The notes: generated by a model from the letters alone, not told the origin. A stretch of DNA of 64,000 bases from GCA-2683135 sp964507445 (GCA_964507445.1 CAZDQF010000017.1:46647-110646); one strand, 5' to 3'. Counted from the first letter of the stretch, positions 1-9,676 are shown. Program-made: numbers and translations.

Positions 1-1069
1 TGTTGCTGATCCCATAGGGGTCGCAATCCACGAAGGCGTAAACGGGGATCTTCTGGCTGTCCGACAGACGCCGGATGAACCGGCGGCAGGCCCGGGTGGG
101 GACCCCGCTCATGGAGACGATCACACAGCGGGCATTGGCCGGGTAGGCGTGGTACTGCAGGCGCTGGAACATGCCGCCCGTCTCGATGGCGAGGATGAAC
201 CGGGCCTTGGTCCTGAACTTCAGGTGCTCCACCGAGTGCGGGATGGTGTAGGCGCCGGACCCGAACTGGGTGCAGTCGATCTCGATCTGCTTGCCGGTGG
301 CCGGATCGCGATCGATCACCACCAGCTCTCCCGCCACGGCGCCGCCATGCTCGTCCGGATAGAAGCGGAGCTGTTCTCGGGTGACGCCATCGAGGGAGAA
401 GGTCGCCTCGATGTCATCCATGACCGTGTCCGACTCGGTCTGCTGATCGAACCGGGCGTCCCCCCAGTTCTTGCTCTGGTAGTAAGCGTCCCGCTTGGTG
501 GCGAACGTGTCCTCGCGCACCATCTCCTTGGACAAGGCCATCATCCGCAGGGTCTGGGCGAAGGTCCGCACCGTGTTCACGGTCAGGGTACGGGTCTTGC
601 GCTGGCGACCGATCTGGAAATAGCCCACGCGAGCGTCGTAGCGGACGTTGGAGAGGGCCCGCACGGGCAGACTGAGCTCGGGCTTGGCGCCCCGCTTGAT
701 GCGGGCGTGCACGCCCGCCGCCGCCTTGTCGATGGCCACGACCACCTTGGCCTTCTTCCACGCGTCCCGGCGAGCCCGCCTGCGGGACGCCCCGCGGGCC
801 CGGCCACCCACCCCTGGTGGTAAGCCCTGGGGTTCATCCGCCGACTCCTGCCGAGGCAGCTCGTCCGCGGCGGCGTAGGCTCGCTTCCGCACGCTGACCG
901 TGGCCTCCAGAGCGGCCTTGGGGGACGAACGGCCGCCGGCCGCGGGCTTCTTCCTCGCGGCGGGCTTCTTCCTGCTCGCCTTCTTCTTCGCGGCGGGCTT
1001 CTTCCTGCTCACCTTCTTCTTCGCGGCGGGCTTCTTGCGCTTGGCTGCGACCTTCTTCTTTCCGGCCAT
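1..1069 (-). CDS. top6A: DNA topoisomerase VI subunit A (partial at window edge)
   Basis: Catalytic DNA-cleaving subunit of the type IIB topoisomerase, related to Spo11. The 356 visible residues begin with an ATG at 1069, one base after the stop of subunit B, so the two are translationally adjacent. The first ~100 residues are a Lys/Ala/Pro-rich basic tail with near-repeats of KKPAAKKK, absent from typical archaeal subunits. The core then shows the winged-helix active-site motif KRDAYYQS at residues 192-199, with the nucleophilic tyrosine one of the YY pair. A Toprim domain follows, with the metal-binding Glu in LAIETGG (E296) and the acidic pair in VDCDPYG (D348, D350). The 3' end lies outside the window; family members are about 360-390 residues, so this one should exceed 400. 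Identification is firm; the DNA-binding role of the tail is inference. Confidence 0.93.
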   Translation of the reverse strand, partial: MAGKKKVAAKRKKPAAKKKVSRKKPAAKKKASRKKPAARKKPAAGGRSSPKAALEATVSVRKRAYAAADELPRQESADEPQGLPPGVGGRARGASRRRARRDAWKKAKVVVAIDKAAAGVHARIKRGAKPELSLPVRALSNVRYDARVGYFQIGRQRKTRTLTVNTVRTFAQTLRMMALSKEMVREDTFATKRDAYYQSKNWGDARFDQQTESDTVMDDIEATFSLDGVTREQLRFYPDEHGGAVAGELVVIDRDPATGKQIEIDCTQFGSGAYTIPHSVEHLKFRTKARFILAIETGGMFQRLQYHAYPANARCVIVSMSGVPTRACRRFIRRLSDSQKIPVYAFVDCDPYGISN

Positions 1070-1070
1070 C

Positions 1071-2741
1071 TCAGAGCTTCCGACTACGCTCGAGGATGTC
1101 CTCGAGCCTGGCCACGGCCTTGTCCGTGTCCTTGTCCGACAGCTCCAGGATCTCCTGGAGCGCCACGCCGATCTGGGGCAGGTAACGGGAGATGAAGTCG
1201 CGCTTCTTCATCTCGTCCGCCTCACGACGGCGGCGGGAGAGGAAGGCCCCGAGCTTGCGTCCGCACTCGTTGAGGGCGAGGCGGATCTCCTTGATGATCT
1301 CCGGGTAGTGCGCCACCGCCTCCTTGCTCTCCGAGGTGAAGGGCACCCAGACGGACGCCACGTGAACCAGGACGGTCAACGGGCCAACGGGCAACGCGCC
1401 TCGCGACTGCTGCAGGCCGTAGTTCTTCCACGACGTCCCGACAATGGCCTTGTTGATGGCGCAGGCGCCGGGCTGATACAGCAAGGGCACCCGGTTGGCC
1501 AGACGGAGCACCCGGGCCAGGTCGTCCGCGGGGAGGCTCCCCCCCCAGGCGATGCCGGCTTCAACCACGAACGGGTTGCCCCGGTAGACCGCGGGCGGAC
1601 GGGTGACGGCGGTGAAGAAGTCCGCGTCCACTTCCTTCTTGAGCCCTTCCAGGATCAGGTCCTGGCCCACCGGGACGACGCAATCCGTGGCGGGCGCCAT
1701 GACCCTCGTCTTCTGGATGGCCTTGTAGAGCAGGTCCGCCTCTCGATTGGCGATGGTCGTGGGGCGAGCCTTGGGCGAGATCCCCGCCTGTTCGCAGATG
1801 GCGTCCGCCACCGCCGCGGACACCCTCGAGAACGTGTCCTGCAGCGCCCCCTTGAGGGTGCGTGCGCCGCTCTCCTTCATGAGGCGTGCGAGCACCCCCA
1901 GCTCCACGCCATGGGGGTGAGGCTTGATCTGCCTGGCGGGTTCCGGGACCACCTTGCAAGCGCGCCTGAACACCACCAGCTCCTCCCCCGGAGCGCGGTA
2001 ACTGATGGCGGCGTGGGGGTTGGCCATGGCGGTCTGCTGCAGGTACTCGTCCACGGACTGCCGCCCCTTCAGGTAGCGACCCTCCAGCTCGATCTCCACC
2101 CGGGTCCCCGACCCCTTGCGGAAGCCCTTGGCCTCCCGCTCCCGGGACACCTCCGGACGGTTACGGGCGGTGTCGATGCGCACGTCCATTCGCACCGCCT
2201 TCCCGGTCCTCGAGGTGCGCGTGGTGATGCGCATGGGCTTGCCCGTGGTCAGCTGCCCGTACATCCCGGCGGCGGAGATGCCGATCCCCTGCTGACCGCG
2301 GCTCTGCTTCAGGCTGTGGAACTTGGAACCGTACAGGAGCTTGCCGAAGATCTTCCCCACCTGCGCCTTGACGATCCCCGGACCGTTGTCCTCCACGGCG
2401 ACCACGAAGCGGTCGTCCTCACCCTCCACGGGGATGATCTCCACCAGGATGTCCGGCAGGATCTCCGCCTCCTCACAGGCGTCCACGCTGTTGTCCACCG
2501 CCTCCTTGATGGTGGTCAGCAGCGCCTTGCGGGGGTTGTCGAAGCCGAGGAGGTGCCGATTCTTGGCGAAGAACTCGGACACCGAGATCTCGCGCTGGCC
2601 GCGGGCCATGGTCTCCGCCGTGGCCTTGGTGCGCCTCGCCTTGGAGCGGGAAGGGGCCGCGCCGGACGAACGCCCGACCGCCTTCTTGCGAGGCCGCTTC
2701 TTCGCCGCTGCCTTCTTCTTCCTGCCGCCGCCGACCGCCAT
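1071..2741 (-). CDS. top6B: DNA topoisomerase VI subunit B (GHKL ATPase)
   Basis: ATPase subunit of topoisomerase VI (556 residues, normal family size). The GHKL fold is clear: the N box EAVDNSVDAC near residue 85, the G1 box DNGPGI near 118, and the G2 segment SRGQQGIGISAAGMYG near 147. A transducer domain follows. The first ~45 residues are Lys/Arg/Ala-rich; ISVSEFFAKNRHLLGF marks the conserved start of the core, so an internal Met near residue 45 could also initiate. It precedes subunit A with a one-base gap. The aminotransferase gene upstream ends 42 bases away, and a TATACT hexamer lies just before the start codon. Topoisomerase VI is standard in archaea and plants but patchy in bacteria, so acquisition by transfer in an ancestor is likely. 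Confidence 0.95.
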   Translation of the reverse strand: MAVGGGRKKKAAAKKRPRKKAVGRSSGAAPSRSKARRTKATAETMARGQREISVSEFFAKNRHLLGFDNPRKALLTTIKEAVDNSVDACEEAEILPDILVEIIPVEGEDDRFVVAVEDNGPGIVKAQVGKIFGKLLYGSKFHSLKQSRGQQGIGISAAGMYGQLTTGKPMRITTRTSRTGKAVRMDVRIDTARNRPEVSREREAKGFRKGSGTRVEIELEGRYLKGRQSVDEYLQQTAMANPHAAISYRAPGEELVVFRRACKVVPEPARQIKPHPHGVELGVLARLMKESGARTLKGALQDTFSRVSAAVADAICEQAGISPKARPTTIANREADLLYKAIQKTRVMAPATDCVVPVGQDLILEGLKKEVDADFFTAVTRPPAVYRGNPFVVEAGIAWGGSLPADDLARVLRLANRVPLLYQPGACAINKAIVGTSWKNYGLQQSRGALPVGPLTVLVHVASVWVPFTSESKEAVAHYPEIIKEIRLALNECGRKLGAFLSRRRREADEMKKRDFISRYLPQIGVALQEILELSDKDTDKAVARLEDILERSRKL

Positions 2742-2750
2742 GGGCCGGTC

Positions 2751-2756
2751 AGTATA
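2751..2756 (-). promoter_or_regulatory. possible -10 hexamer for top6B-top6A
   Basis: Read on the minus strand, TATACT lies 9 bases upstream of the subunit B ATG. No good -35 element is visible 16-18 bases further up. If used, the transcript would be nearly leaderless, which fits the absence of a recognisable ribosome binding site before this ATG. Weak evidence based on a single hexamer. Confidence 0.25.
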
Positions 2757-2783
2757 GCGGCTGCGGACCGACCGGTGCCCGGC

Positions 2784-4100
2784 TCAGGACCCGATGGCGC
2801 GATCCACCACGTGCAACGCCTTGTCAATGATGGCGAAGCCCTCCCGCAGCTGCTCCTCGTTGATCACCAGGGGCGGGTTGACGAAGAAGGTCCCCCCCCA
2901 GACCACGGTGAACAGGCCGCGGTTCAGCAGCTCGGCGTTGAACTCCTTCATCACCGGGTGGGCGCCCCTGAAAGGCACCAGCCGGGCACCGTCCTGCGTA
3001 CCCAATTCCACCAGACCGAACAGCCCGATGTTCCGTGTGGTGCGCACGGAGGGGTGGGCCTCCTCAAGGCGCTCCATCTCCTCCCGCATGACCGGTCCCA
3101 GACGAGCGGCGTTGCCGACCAGATCCTCGTCAGCGATGACGTCCAGCACCGCGAGGGCCGTGGCGCAGGCCAGGGCGTGGGAGTTGTAGGTCAACCCACC
3201 CCAGTACACGTTCTCGCGGAAGTGCTCCGCCAGGTGGCGGCGCATGCCCACGGCCCCCATGGGGACGTAGGAGCTGGTCAGGCCCTTCGCCATGGTCACG
3301 AGATCCGGGACGATCCCCGCGTGCTCGAAGGCGAACATCCTGCCCGTCCGACCGAACCCGGACATGACCTCGTCGCACACCAGGAGGATGCCGTGGCGCT
3401 CGGTCAGCTCCCTGACGCCTTCCACCCAGCCCGCCGGGGGCGGGACGACGCCGTTGGTGCCGATGATCGGCTCCATGAAGAAGGCGGCGATGTGCTCGGG
3501 GCCCTCGTACTGGATCACCTCCTCCAGGTAGGTCAGGTGATTGCGCGTGATCTCCTCCGCGGACTCGCCGAAGGAGTAGTCGTAGGGCTGCGGGTCCATG
3601 ACACGCACCACCCCCGGCATCCCCGGCTCATGTTGCAGGCGCCGCGGGTCACCGGACAGCTGCATGCAGGCGTGGGTACCCCCGTGGTAGCTGCGGTATC
3701 GGGACAGGATCTTGTGCCGGCCCGTGTACTGCCGCGACACGTTGATGGCGCTCTCGTTGGCGTCCGCCCCTCCGAGGGTGAAGAAGAAGGCGTCCATGTC
3801 CCCGGGCATGATGGCCGCCAGCCGCTCACCGAGGCGGGCGCGAGGCTCCGTGGCCGATCCGGGCCAGGCGAAGGTCAGCTTGTCCATCTGCTCCTTCATG
3901 GCTTCGAGGACGCGAGGGTGGCCGTGGCCCACGTGGACGGACATGAGCTGGCTGTTGAAGTCCAGGTACCGCTTGCCGTCCGGGTCCGTGAAGTGCACCC
4001 CCTGAGCGCTCTCCACCGGCAGGGGCTTCACCTGTCCGGTGGCGGACCACGCGAACAAGGTGTGCTCCTGACAGAGCCGGATCATCTCCTCTGCATTCAT
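2784..4100 (-). CDS. class III PLP aminotransferase (likely beta-alanine/omega-amino acid type)
   Basis: Fold-type I class III aminotransferase of 438 residues. PLP-contacting motifs are present: the cofactor aspartate in LLVCDEVMSGFGRTGRM (D243) and the Schiff-base lysine in VTMAKGLTSS (K272). It starts 4 bases after the stop of the semialdehyde dehydrogenase gene, a pairing that commonly converts beta-alanine or 3-aminoisobutyrate to (methyl)malonate semialdehyde and on to acyl-CoA. Amino donor specificity cannot be read from the sequence; taurine or other omega-amino acids with pyruvate are alternatives. The gene ends 42 bases before the topoisomerase VI genes and may be cotranscribed with them, though no functional link is evident. 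Confidence 0.88.
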   Translation of the reverse strand: MNAEEMIRLCQEHTLFAWSATGQVKPLPVESAQGVHFTDPDGKRYLDFNSQLMSVHVGHGHPRVLEAMKEQMDKLTFAWPGSATEPRARLGERLAAIMPGDMDAFFFTLGGADANESAINVSRQYTGRHKILSRYRSYHGGTHACMQLSGDPRRLQHEPGMPGVVRVMDPQPYDYSFGESAEEITRNHLTYLEEVIQYEGPEHIAAFFMEPIIGTNGVVPPPAGWVEGVRELTERHGILLVCDEVMSGFGRTGRMFAFEHAGIVPDLVTMAKGLTSSYVPMGAVGMRRHLAEHFRENVYWGGLTYNSHALACATALAVLDVIADEDLVGNAARLGPVMREEMERLEEAHPSVRTTRNIGLFGLVELGTQDGARLVPFRGAHPVMKEFNAELLNRGLFTVVWGGTFFVNPPLVINEEQLREGFAIIDKALHVVDRAIGS

Positions 4101-4104
4101 CGCT

Positions 4105-5592
4105 TCAGCTCATCCATGTCTGGTCTCTCTGCGACGCCCACTTGGACGTGATCTTCCGTGGTCGGGTCCAGAACCGGAACCCGTCCCGGCCCGTGAGGTT
4201 GCCGTGTCCGAACAGGGAGTTGTTCCAGCCACCGAACCCGAAGGGCTCCCGCGGCACCGGCACCCCCACGTTGACGCCGCACATGCCCGCGGACACCCGC
4301 TCCATGACCTCCCGGGCCACCTCCCCGGAGGTGGTGTAGACGCTGGAGGCGTTGCCGTACTCGGACCCGTTCTCCACGGCGATGGCCTGATCCAGGCTGT
4401 CCACGCGGATCACGGAGAGCACCGGCCCGAACACCTCCTCGCTGCCCACGGGCATCTCCGGCCGGACGCCGTCGAGGATCGTGGGGCCGACCCAGTACCC
4501 GCCGTCCGTGGCCCGCTGCCCCCGACCGTCCACCAGCACCCGGGCCCCGGCCGCCACGGCGGCGTCGATGTAGGCGTTGATACGCTCCATGGAGTGCTGG
4601 CTGGTGACCGGTCCCATGTCCTCCCCCACCCGGATACCGGCGGCGCTCTGCACCACCTCGTCCAGGATGTGATCCACGTCGCCGACCCCCAACATGACCG
4701 ACGCGGCCATGCAACGTTGACCGGCGCATCCGGTGAAGGAGTCCACCACATTCCGGGCGGTCAATTCCACATCAGCGTCGGGGACGACGATGAGGTGGTT
4801 CTTGGCGCCGCCGAGGCACAGCAGGCGCTTGCCCGTGGCGGCTCCCCGTTCGTAGACGTTCCGGGCGACGGCCGTGGACCCCACGAACGCCAGGGCCGCG
4901 ATGTCAGGAGCAACCGCCAACGCCTCCACCGCCTCGCGGCCACCGTTCACCACGTTCAGGATCCCGTCCGGGAGCCCCGCCTCCTTGAACAACGCGGCCA
5001 GACGCTGCATGGACAGGGGCACCTGCTCCGAGGGTTTGATGATGAAGGCGTTGCCGCCGACGATGGCCTGGGGGAGCATCCACATGGGGACCATCACCGG
5101 GAAGTTGAAGGGGCAGATCCCCGCCACGACCCCCAGGGGCTCGTGCACCATCATGCAGTTGACGCCGCGGCTCACGTCCAGCTGCTGTCCCGTGGCCAGG
5201 TTGGGCAGCGAGCACCCGAACTCGACGCACTCGATGGCCTTGGCCACGCTGGCGGACGCCTCCGCGAAGGTCTTGCCGTTCTCGTGGGACGCCAGCCACG
5301 CCAGCTCTTCCTGGTCACGGATCAGGAGCTCGCGCAGCCCATAGAACACCTGCGCCCGGTCCCGGATGGACGCCTGCCCCCAGCTGGGCTGGGCCGCCCG
5401 CGCCGCCTTCACGGCCGCCTCCACCGCCGCGGCGCCGCTCAACGGGACGCGCCCCATGGCCTCACCGTGCCGCGGATTCACCACGTCCACCAACGCCGCG
5501 TCCGGGTCCTCCACGAACACCCCGTCGATGAAGTTCCGCGCGTCCACGAACCGGCGGAAGGCGTAGCTGGTGGCCTCGAACTTGCCGAGCAT
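4105..5592 (-). CDS. mmsA: CoA-acylating methylmalonate/malonate-semialdehyde dehydrogenase
   Basis: ALDH-superfamily enzyme that oxidises (methyl)malonate semialdehyde to propionyl- or acetyl-CoA with NAD and CoA. The motif GCAGQRCMA carries the catalytic Cys (C294). The segment CLGGAKNH lacks the general-base Glu of hydrolytic ALDHs, a hallmark of the CoA-dependent MMSDH family. GICPFNFPVMVPMWMLPQA is also family-typical. I chose the ATG at 5592 (495 residues) because GGAG lies 8 bases upstream; a TTG at 5619 would add nine residues. It is first in an apparent operon with the aminotransferase. Regulation is not visible. Confidence 0.92.
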   Translation of the reverse strand: MLGKFEATSYAFRRFVDARNFIDGVFVEDPDAALVDVVNPRHGEAMGRVPLSGAAAVEAAVKAARAAQPSWGQASIRDRAQVFYGLRELLIRDQEELAWLASHENGKTFAEASASVAKAIECVEFGCSLPNLATGQQLDVSRGVNCMMVHEPLGVVAGICPFNFPVMVPMWMLPQAIVGGNAFIIKPSEQVPLSMQRLAALFKEAGLPDGILNVVNGGREAVEALAVAPDIAALAFVGSTAVARNVYERGAATGKRLLCLGGAKNHLIVVPDADVELTARNVVDSFTGCAGQRCMAASVMLGVGDVDHILDEVVQSAAGIRVGEDMGPVTSQHSMERINAYIDAAVAAGARVLVDGRGQRATDGGYWVGPTILDGVRPEMPVGSEEVFGPVLSVIRVDSLDQAIAVENGSEYGNASSVYTTSGEVAREVMERVSAGMCGVNVGVPVPREPFGFGGWNNSLFGHGNLTGRDGFRFWTRPRKITSKWASQRDQTWMS

Positions 5593-5770
5593 GGTGCGGT
5601 CTCCGTCAGAGGACGCCAACCGGGCGGGGGGTGCCGCCGGGGTGATCCTCCTGGAAGACCACCGGACCGGACGTCGCGGTCATCTCAACGCCGGAGCGCA
5701 CCGTTGTCCAGCACCGGGTTCAAGCAGAACGGAGTTGGCGAGTACGGACCTGGCAGCGTCGGACTGCGCC

Positions 5771-8700
5771 TCAGGGGCTGGTGCGGACGTCCACCTGACG
5801 GATCCGGATGAGCTCCGCGCCCTCCAGGGGTGCCACGCGGAACCAGCGGACGCCGACCCCCTCGAGAGGCGGGAACACCGCGGTCCGCTCCACCCACTCA
5901 CCGTCGGCGGGGATGGGCAGGTTCATGGAGCGCATGGGAGCCTCCCCCGGCATGGAGCCGTAGGCCACGTCCACCCTGACGCGAGCCACCTCCTGGTGAC
6001 GGGAGACCGCGGCCAGCGCCACCTTGACCTGCAACGGCTGCCCCTCGTCCTTCAGCAACGGGCTCATGAGCCATGCCTCGTCGCCGGTGGCGGCCCACGT
6101 GAACGCTCCCTCCGCGTCCACGGACGCCGCGGTCACCTGCGGCGACAGGATCCAGGCACCTCGGATCGCCTCCCCATCGTGGGACAAGGCTGCGGGGTCC
6201 GCCCCCTCCGCACCGCGCCCCGGAAACGACAGCGGCAGGGTGCGTTCGAACGCCGCGGGCACGTTCACCGCGTCGGCTCCGGGCCAGACCCCTGCCAGGC
6301 GCACGGACAGGTCCCCCCCTTCCGCGGGCGCCACCCCGGGCAACCACACCCACGCGGTCTCACCGGCCGGGAGTCCGCCGTCCGCCAGGGGGAGCTTCCT
6401 CACGCTGAAGGGCAGCCGATCCTCACCACGGGCAAAGCCCGCCAGGAACAGGGGCGCCACAGGCCAGCGGCCTCCGGGCAGGAAGGCCGGCCCCGGATTC
6501 CGCACCCGAGCACGCCACAGCCCGGGCTGCGACGGCACCTGAGACACCAGGGGCGACGCCTCCACCTCCTCGATCACCAAGGGGAGGCGATCCGGCGCCC
6601 GGAGCGCCGCGGGCAGATGGCGCGCCGCCGTCTTCCACGCGTCCACGGCGCCGCTGGCACGCACACGGTCACACAGGGCGTCCCGTTCTTCCGTTCGGCC
6701 CAGCAGATGCCACGAGCGCGCCGCCTGCAACAGGCACGGCGCGGCGGAACGATCGTCTCCCAGTGACGCCGCGGCCTTCAACCAGAGGTCCACGGCCGCC
6801 CGCGTCCGCCCTGCGGCCGCACCATCCCGGGCCTCCGCGGCCGCACGACCTGCCGCCTCGAGCTCGGCGCGACGCGCCGGCCCCAGGACCTGATCCGCCA
6901 CCTGACGGGCGCGCTGCTGCCCCTCCGGGTCCCACGCGGAGAGAGAGGCGGACCAGGCGATGGCGGCGTCCGCGGGATCAAGCCGCGACAGCAACGAGAG
7001 GGCGGCGGCCCGCACCCGATGATCTACGAACGGCTCCTGCAGCAGGTCCCAGAGCGCCGGGACCACGGAAGAGGCAGGCACGCCGGCGAGGCCCTCCAGC
7101 ACCAGCACCGCACGCTCCGGATGGGTCGCCAGCGGAACGACGCGGGCCTCGAGAGAGGGACGGTGCGAGGCGTCCCCCGACATGCTCAGGCCCACCTGAC
7201 CCAGGAGCCGATCCAACCCTCGCGGCCCCGCCGCCGCACCCTGCAAGACCGTACGCCCGGCGTCGTCCCCGGCCCGCGCCAGCATCACCGCGGCGCGCAG
7301 CGCGACAGGTCGCGGCGCCGTCAACAGAGACCGCAGGGTCTCGTCGCGCTCCTCGGCGGCGGTCCGGTCGTCCCGCGGCCCCCGCAACAACAAGTCCAGC
7401 CCCGCCACGGCGCTGGCCCACCCATGGTCCGGCGCCAGCAGGCCCCAGGCGAAGGGGCGCACATCCGATCCCAGCACCGGCTCACAGGCCAGCAACAGGA
7501 GCCGACGCTCCCGCTCGCCCACCCCGGGGTCCTGGAGCACCAGGGGCAACGCCTCCCTCAGGCCCGGCTCCCGACCCCGCACCGCCTTCATGAGCCGCCC
7601 GACGCGCTCCTCCGACGGCAGCTCGCGGACCTGATCCAGCAAGCCCGGCGCGGCCTCCACCGGGTCACGGTTGATGGTCCTGCACTCCCGCTTCAACACC
7701 GCCAGCATGCCCTGCATGCGCGCCAGGACATCGGGTCGCTCGGCGGCGACGTTCAACAACTCCCCCGGGTCCACCGCCATGTCATAGAGCTCGGCGATGC
7801 CGTCCGTGGGGTTCCAGATGAACTTGTACTGCTCGTGACGGAAGGCGTCCCGGTTGGCGGAGGTGGAGGACAGCTCCGCGATGGTCCCGGGGAGCTCCGC
7901 CAGCTGCACCTGCTCCGGTGCGTCCTCGTCGCCGTCGCCTCCGAGCATGAGGGGGATCAGGCTGCTGCCCTGCAAGGGGAGCTCGTGGTCGATGTCGAGC
8001 AGGTCGAGCACCGTGGGCATGATGTCCACGTTCTCCACCAGGTTGGTGATGACCCGCGGCCCCACCTGGGGGGCGCGCACGATCAAGGGAACATGGAGCT
8101 GTTCTTCATAGAGGGTCGAGCCGTGATACCAGGTGCCGTGGTGGCCGAAGGCCTCGCCGTGGTCCGAGTTCACCACGATGACCGTCCTGTCCAGTTCCCC
8201 TCGCTCCCGCAGGGCCTCCATGACCCTGCCGATCTCCGCGTCGGCGCGGGCGATCTCCGACAGGTAGCGCTCCTCGAGACCGTTGCCGAAGTCGTGCTCC
8301 TCGTGGAATCGATAGGGGCGGTGCGGCTCCATGTAGTGCAGCCACAGGCACCACCGGCGATCCCCCGCCTGCTCCAGGAAGGTCAGGGCGCAGTGGGTCT
8401 GCGCCGGCCCGTCATATCGCCAGGTCTTGGGTCTCCCCGGCTGGACCACCTCGAAGCCCTCGGCCATGACCTGGTATTGACCGGCGCCCAGCTCCGTCGC
8501 CGGCACCCCCGGGACCGTCCCCGTGTAGAACCCGCGCTCTCGCAGCAGGCCCGCGAGGGTCAGGTTGTTCTCCTGTCGCTCGTCGATGTCGCGGCTGGAC
8601 CGGAACAGCGGCGTGGCCGTGGGGTATCGGCCGTAGAACATGGACTGGAAGGAGTAGTGGGTGATGGGGAATTGGGACGCCGCGTTGGCGAACCGGGTCC

Positions 8701-9676
8701 CCTTGGCGGCCAGCTGGTCCAGCACCGGCGTGGTCACCGGACGCCGACCGTAGCAGGACAGCCCGTCGGCCCTCAGGGTGTCCACGGTGATCCAGAGCAG
8801 GTTCCAGTCCCCGCGGTCCGGCACCGCGGCGTCCAGTCGGCTCCGGATGCGATCGCGACGGGCGGGGCTCAACTCCGCCAGCCTGCGAGCGGCGAACCCC
8901 TCGTCCTCCGTCACGTCACCGCGGTCCGTCTCGGAGCGCGACAGCAGCCGCCACAGATCCAGGCACCGGGCGCCGTAACGGGTGCGCTCTCGAAACGCGA
9001 AGCGGACGAAGTCCTCCGGCGGCGCCAGCGCCGCGAGGAGCCCCGCCACCAGCACCAGCGTCATGCCCCGCCCGGCGCCGTGGCCGCACTTGGCGCTCCA
9101 GGGGATCGCCACCGCCAGCCCCAGGCACGCCATCACCAGGACCCACAGGATGGTGCGCAGGTAGCCGTACGCTCCCAGGACCGCCCATGTATCCAGGGTG
9201 TCTCCGCAGACCGCCGCGGCGACGAACACGGACGCCACGACGGCCCCTCCCAACGAGGATCCGGACCGGCCCGCGGCGAAGGCCAGCACCCGGACGAACA
9301 CCGCGGCGCCGACCGCCACCGCCAGAGGAGTCACCAGCCGCAACGGCCACACCATGGGGTGGTCGCTGATGGCGGGACCGGAGTAGAGCTTCCAGGAGAG
9401 GGCCGCGCCCAGCCCCAGGCCCACCAGCGCCGCCGCCCGGTCGCGCCCGCGCGGGGCCAGCCGCCGCCCGGTGACGGTCATGAACCCGAACAACAGCCCC
9501 AGCGCCGCGCCCGTGACTCCGTAGCGGCCCAGCAACGCCATGCACAGGGGGATCACGTTGCCCGACGACTGGGATCCCAGGGCCGCGACGCCCCGGGCCG
9601 TATCCACCAGACCGATCCCCAGGCCGCCCACCGCGCCGGCGACACAGACCACCACGAGGGTCCGCGGAGCGCTCAT
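5771..9676 (-). CDS. membrane-anchored sulfatase-like hydrolase with C-terminal repeat region
   Basis: Large protein of about 1301 residues. The start is the ATG at 9676, which overlaps the upstream stop by ATGA; this is far better than the longer open frame above it. Residues ~1-240 hold five or six hydrophobic helices. A sulfatase/alkaline-phosphatase-superfamily domain follows (LLWITVDTLRADGLSCYG near 300; NSDHGEAFGHHGTW near 500). The canonical formylglycine motif CxPxR is absent: the aligned position reads FPITHYSFQSMFYGRYP, so the nucleophile may be Thr or Ser, as in phospho-transferring relatives. The C-terminal half looks like HEAT-type helical repeats followed by a beta-rich end. Substrate unknown; a role in envelope lipid or glycan modification is inference. 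Confidence 0.8.
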   Translation of the reverse strand: MSAPRTLVVVCVAGAVGGLGIGLVDTARGVAALGSQSSGNVIPLCMALLGRYGVTGAALGLLFGFMTVTGRRLAPRGRDRAAALVGLGLGAALSWKLYSGPAISDHPMVWPLRLVTPLAVAVGAAVFVRVLAFAAGRSGSSLGGAVVASVFVAAAVCGDTLDTWAVLGAYGYLRTILWVLVMACLGLAVAIPWSAKCGHGAGRGMTLVLVAGLLAALAPPEDFVRFAFRERTRYGARCLDLWRLLSRSETDRGDVTEDEGFAARRLAELSPARRDRIRSRLDAAVPDRGDWNLLWITVDTLRADGLSCYGRRPVTTPVLDQLAAKGTRFANAASQFPITHYSFQSMFYGRYPTATPLFRSSRDIDERQENNLTLAGLLRERGFYTGTVPGVPATELGAGQYQVMAEGFEVVQPGRPKTWRYDGPAQTHCALTFLEQAGDRRWCLWLHYMEPHRPYRFHEEHDFGNGLEERYLSEIARADAEIGRVMEALRERGELDRTVIVVNSDHGEAFGHHGTWYHGSTLYEEQLHVPLIVRAPQVGPRVITNLVENVDIMPTVLDLLDIDHELPLQGSSLIPLMLGGDGDEDAPEQVQLAELPGTIAELSSTSANRDAFRHEQYKFIWNPTDGIAELYDMAVDPGELLNVAAERPDVLARMQGMLAVLKRECRTINRDPVEAAPGLLDQVRELPSEERVGRLMKAVRGREPGLREALPLVLQDPGVGERERRLLLLACEPVLGSDVRPFAWGLLAPDHGWASAVAGLDLLLRGPRDDRTAAEERDETLRSLLTAPRPVALRAAVMLARAGDDAGRTVLQGAAAGPRGLDRLLGQVGLSMSGDASHRPSLEARVVPLATHPERAVLVLEGLAGVPASSVVPALWDLLQEPFVDHRVRAAALSLLSRLDPADAAIAWSASLSAWDPEGQQRARQVADQVLGPARRAELEAAGRAAAEARDGAAAGRTRAAVDLWLKAAASLGDDRSAAPCLLQAARSWHLLGRTEERDALCDRVRASGAVDAWKTAARHLPAALRAPDRLPLVIEEVEASPLVSQVPSQPGLWRARVRNPGPAFLPGGRWPVAPLFLAGFARGEDRLPFSVRKLPLADGGLPAGETAWVWLPGVAPAEGGDLSVRLAGVWPGADAVNVPAAFERTLPLSFPGRGAEGADPAALSHDGEAIRGAWILSPQVTAASVDAEGAFTWAATGDEAWLMSPLLKDEGQPLQVKVALAAVSRHQEVARVRVDVAYGSMPGEAPMRSMNLPIPADGEWVERTAVFPPLEGVGVRWFRVAPLEGAELIRIRQVDVRTSP

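Noticed and set aside
955..1069. 30-bp GC-rich near-repeats at the left end as an intergenic repeat element
   Set aside because: They encode the KKPAAKKK-type tail of topoisomerase VI subunit A in frame.
900..4151. Very long plus-strand open frame (over 1000 codons) opposite topoisomerase VI and the aminotransferase
   Set aside because: It is antisense to three well-supported genes and rich in His/Leu/Arg/Val from mirrored GC-rich codons, with no recognisable domain.
5593..5770. Small gene in the gap between mmsA and the membrane sulfatase
   Set aside because: No frame with a ribosome site or family resemblance; probably promoter space for mmsA.
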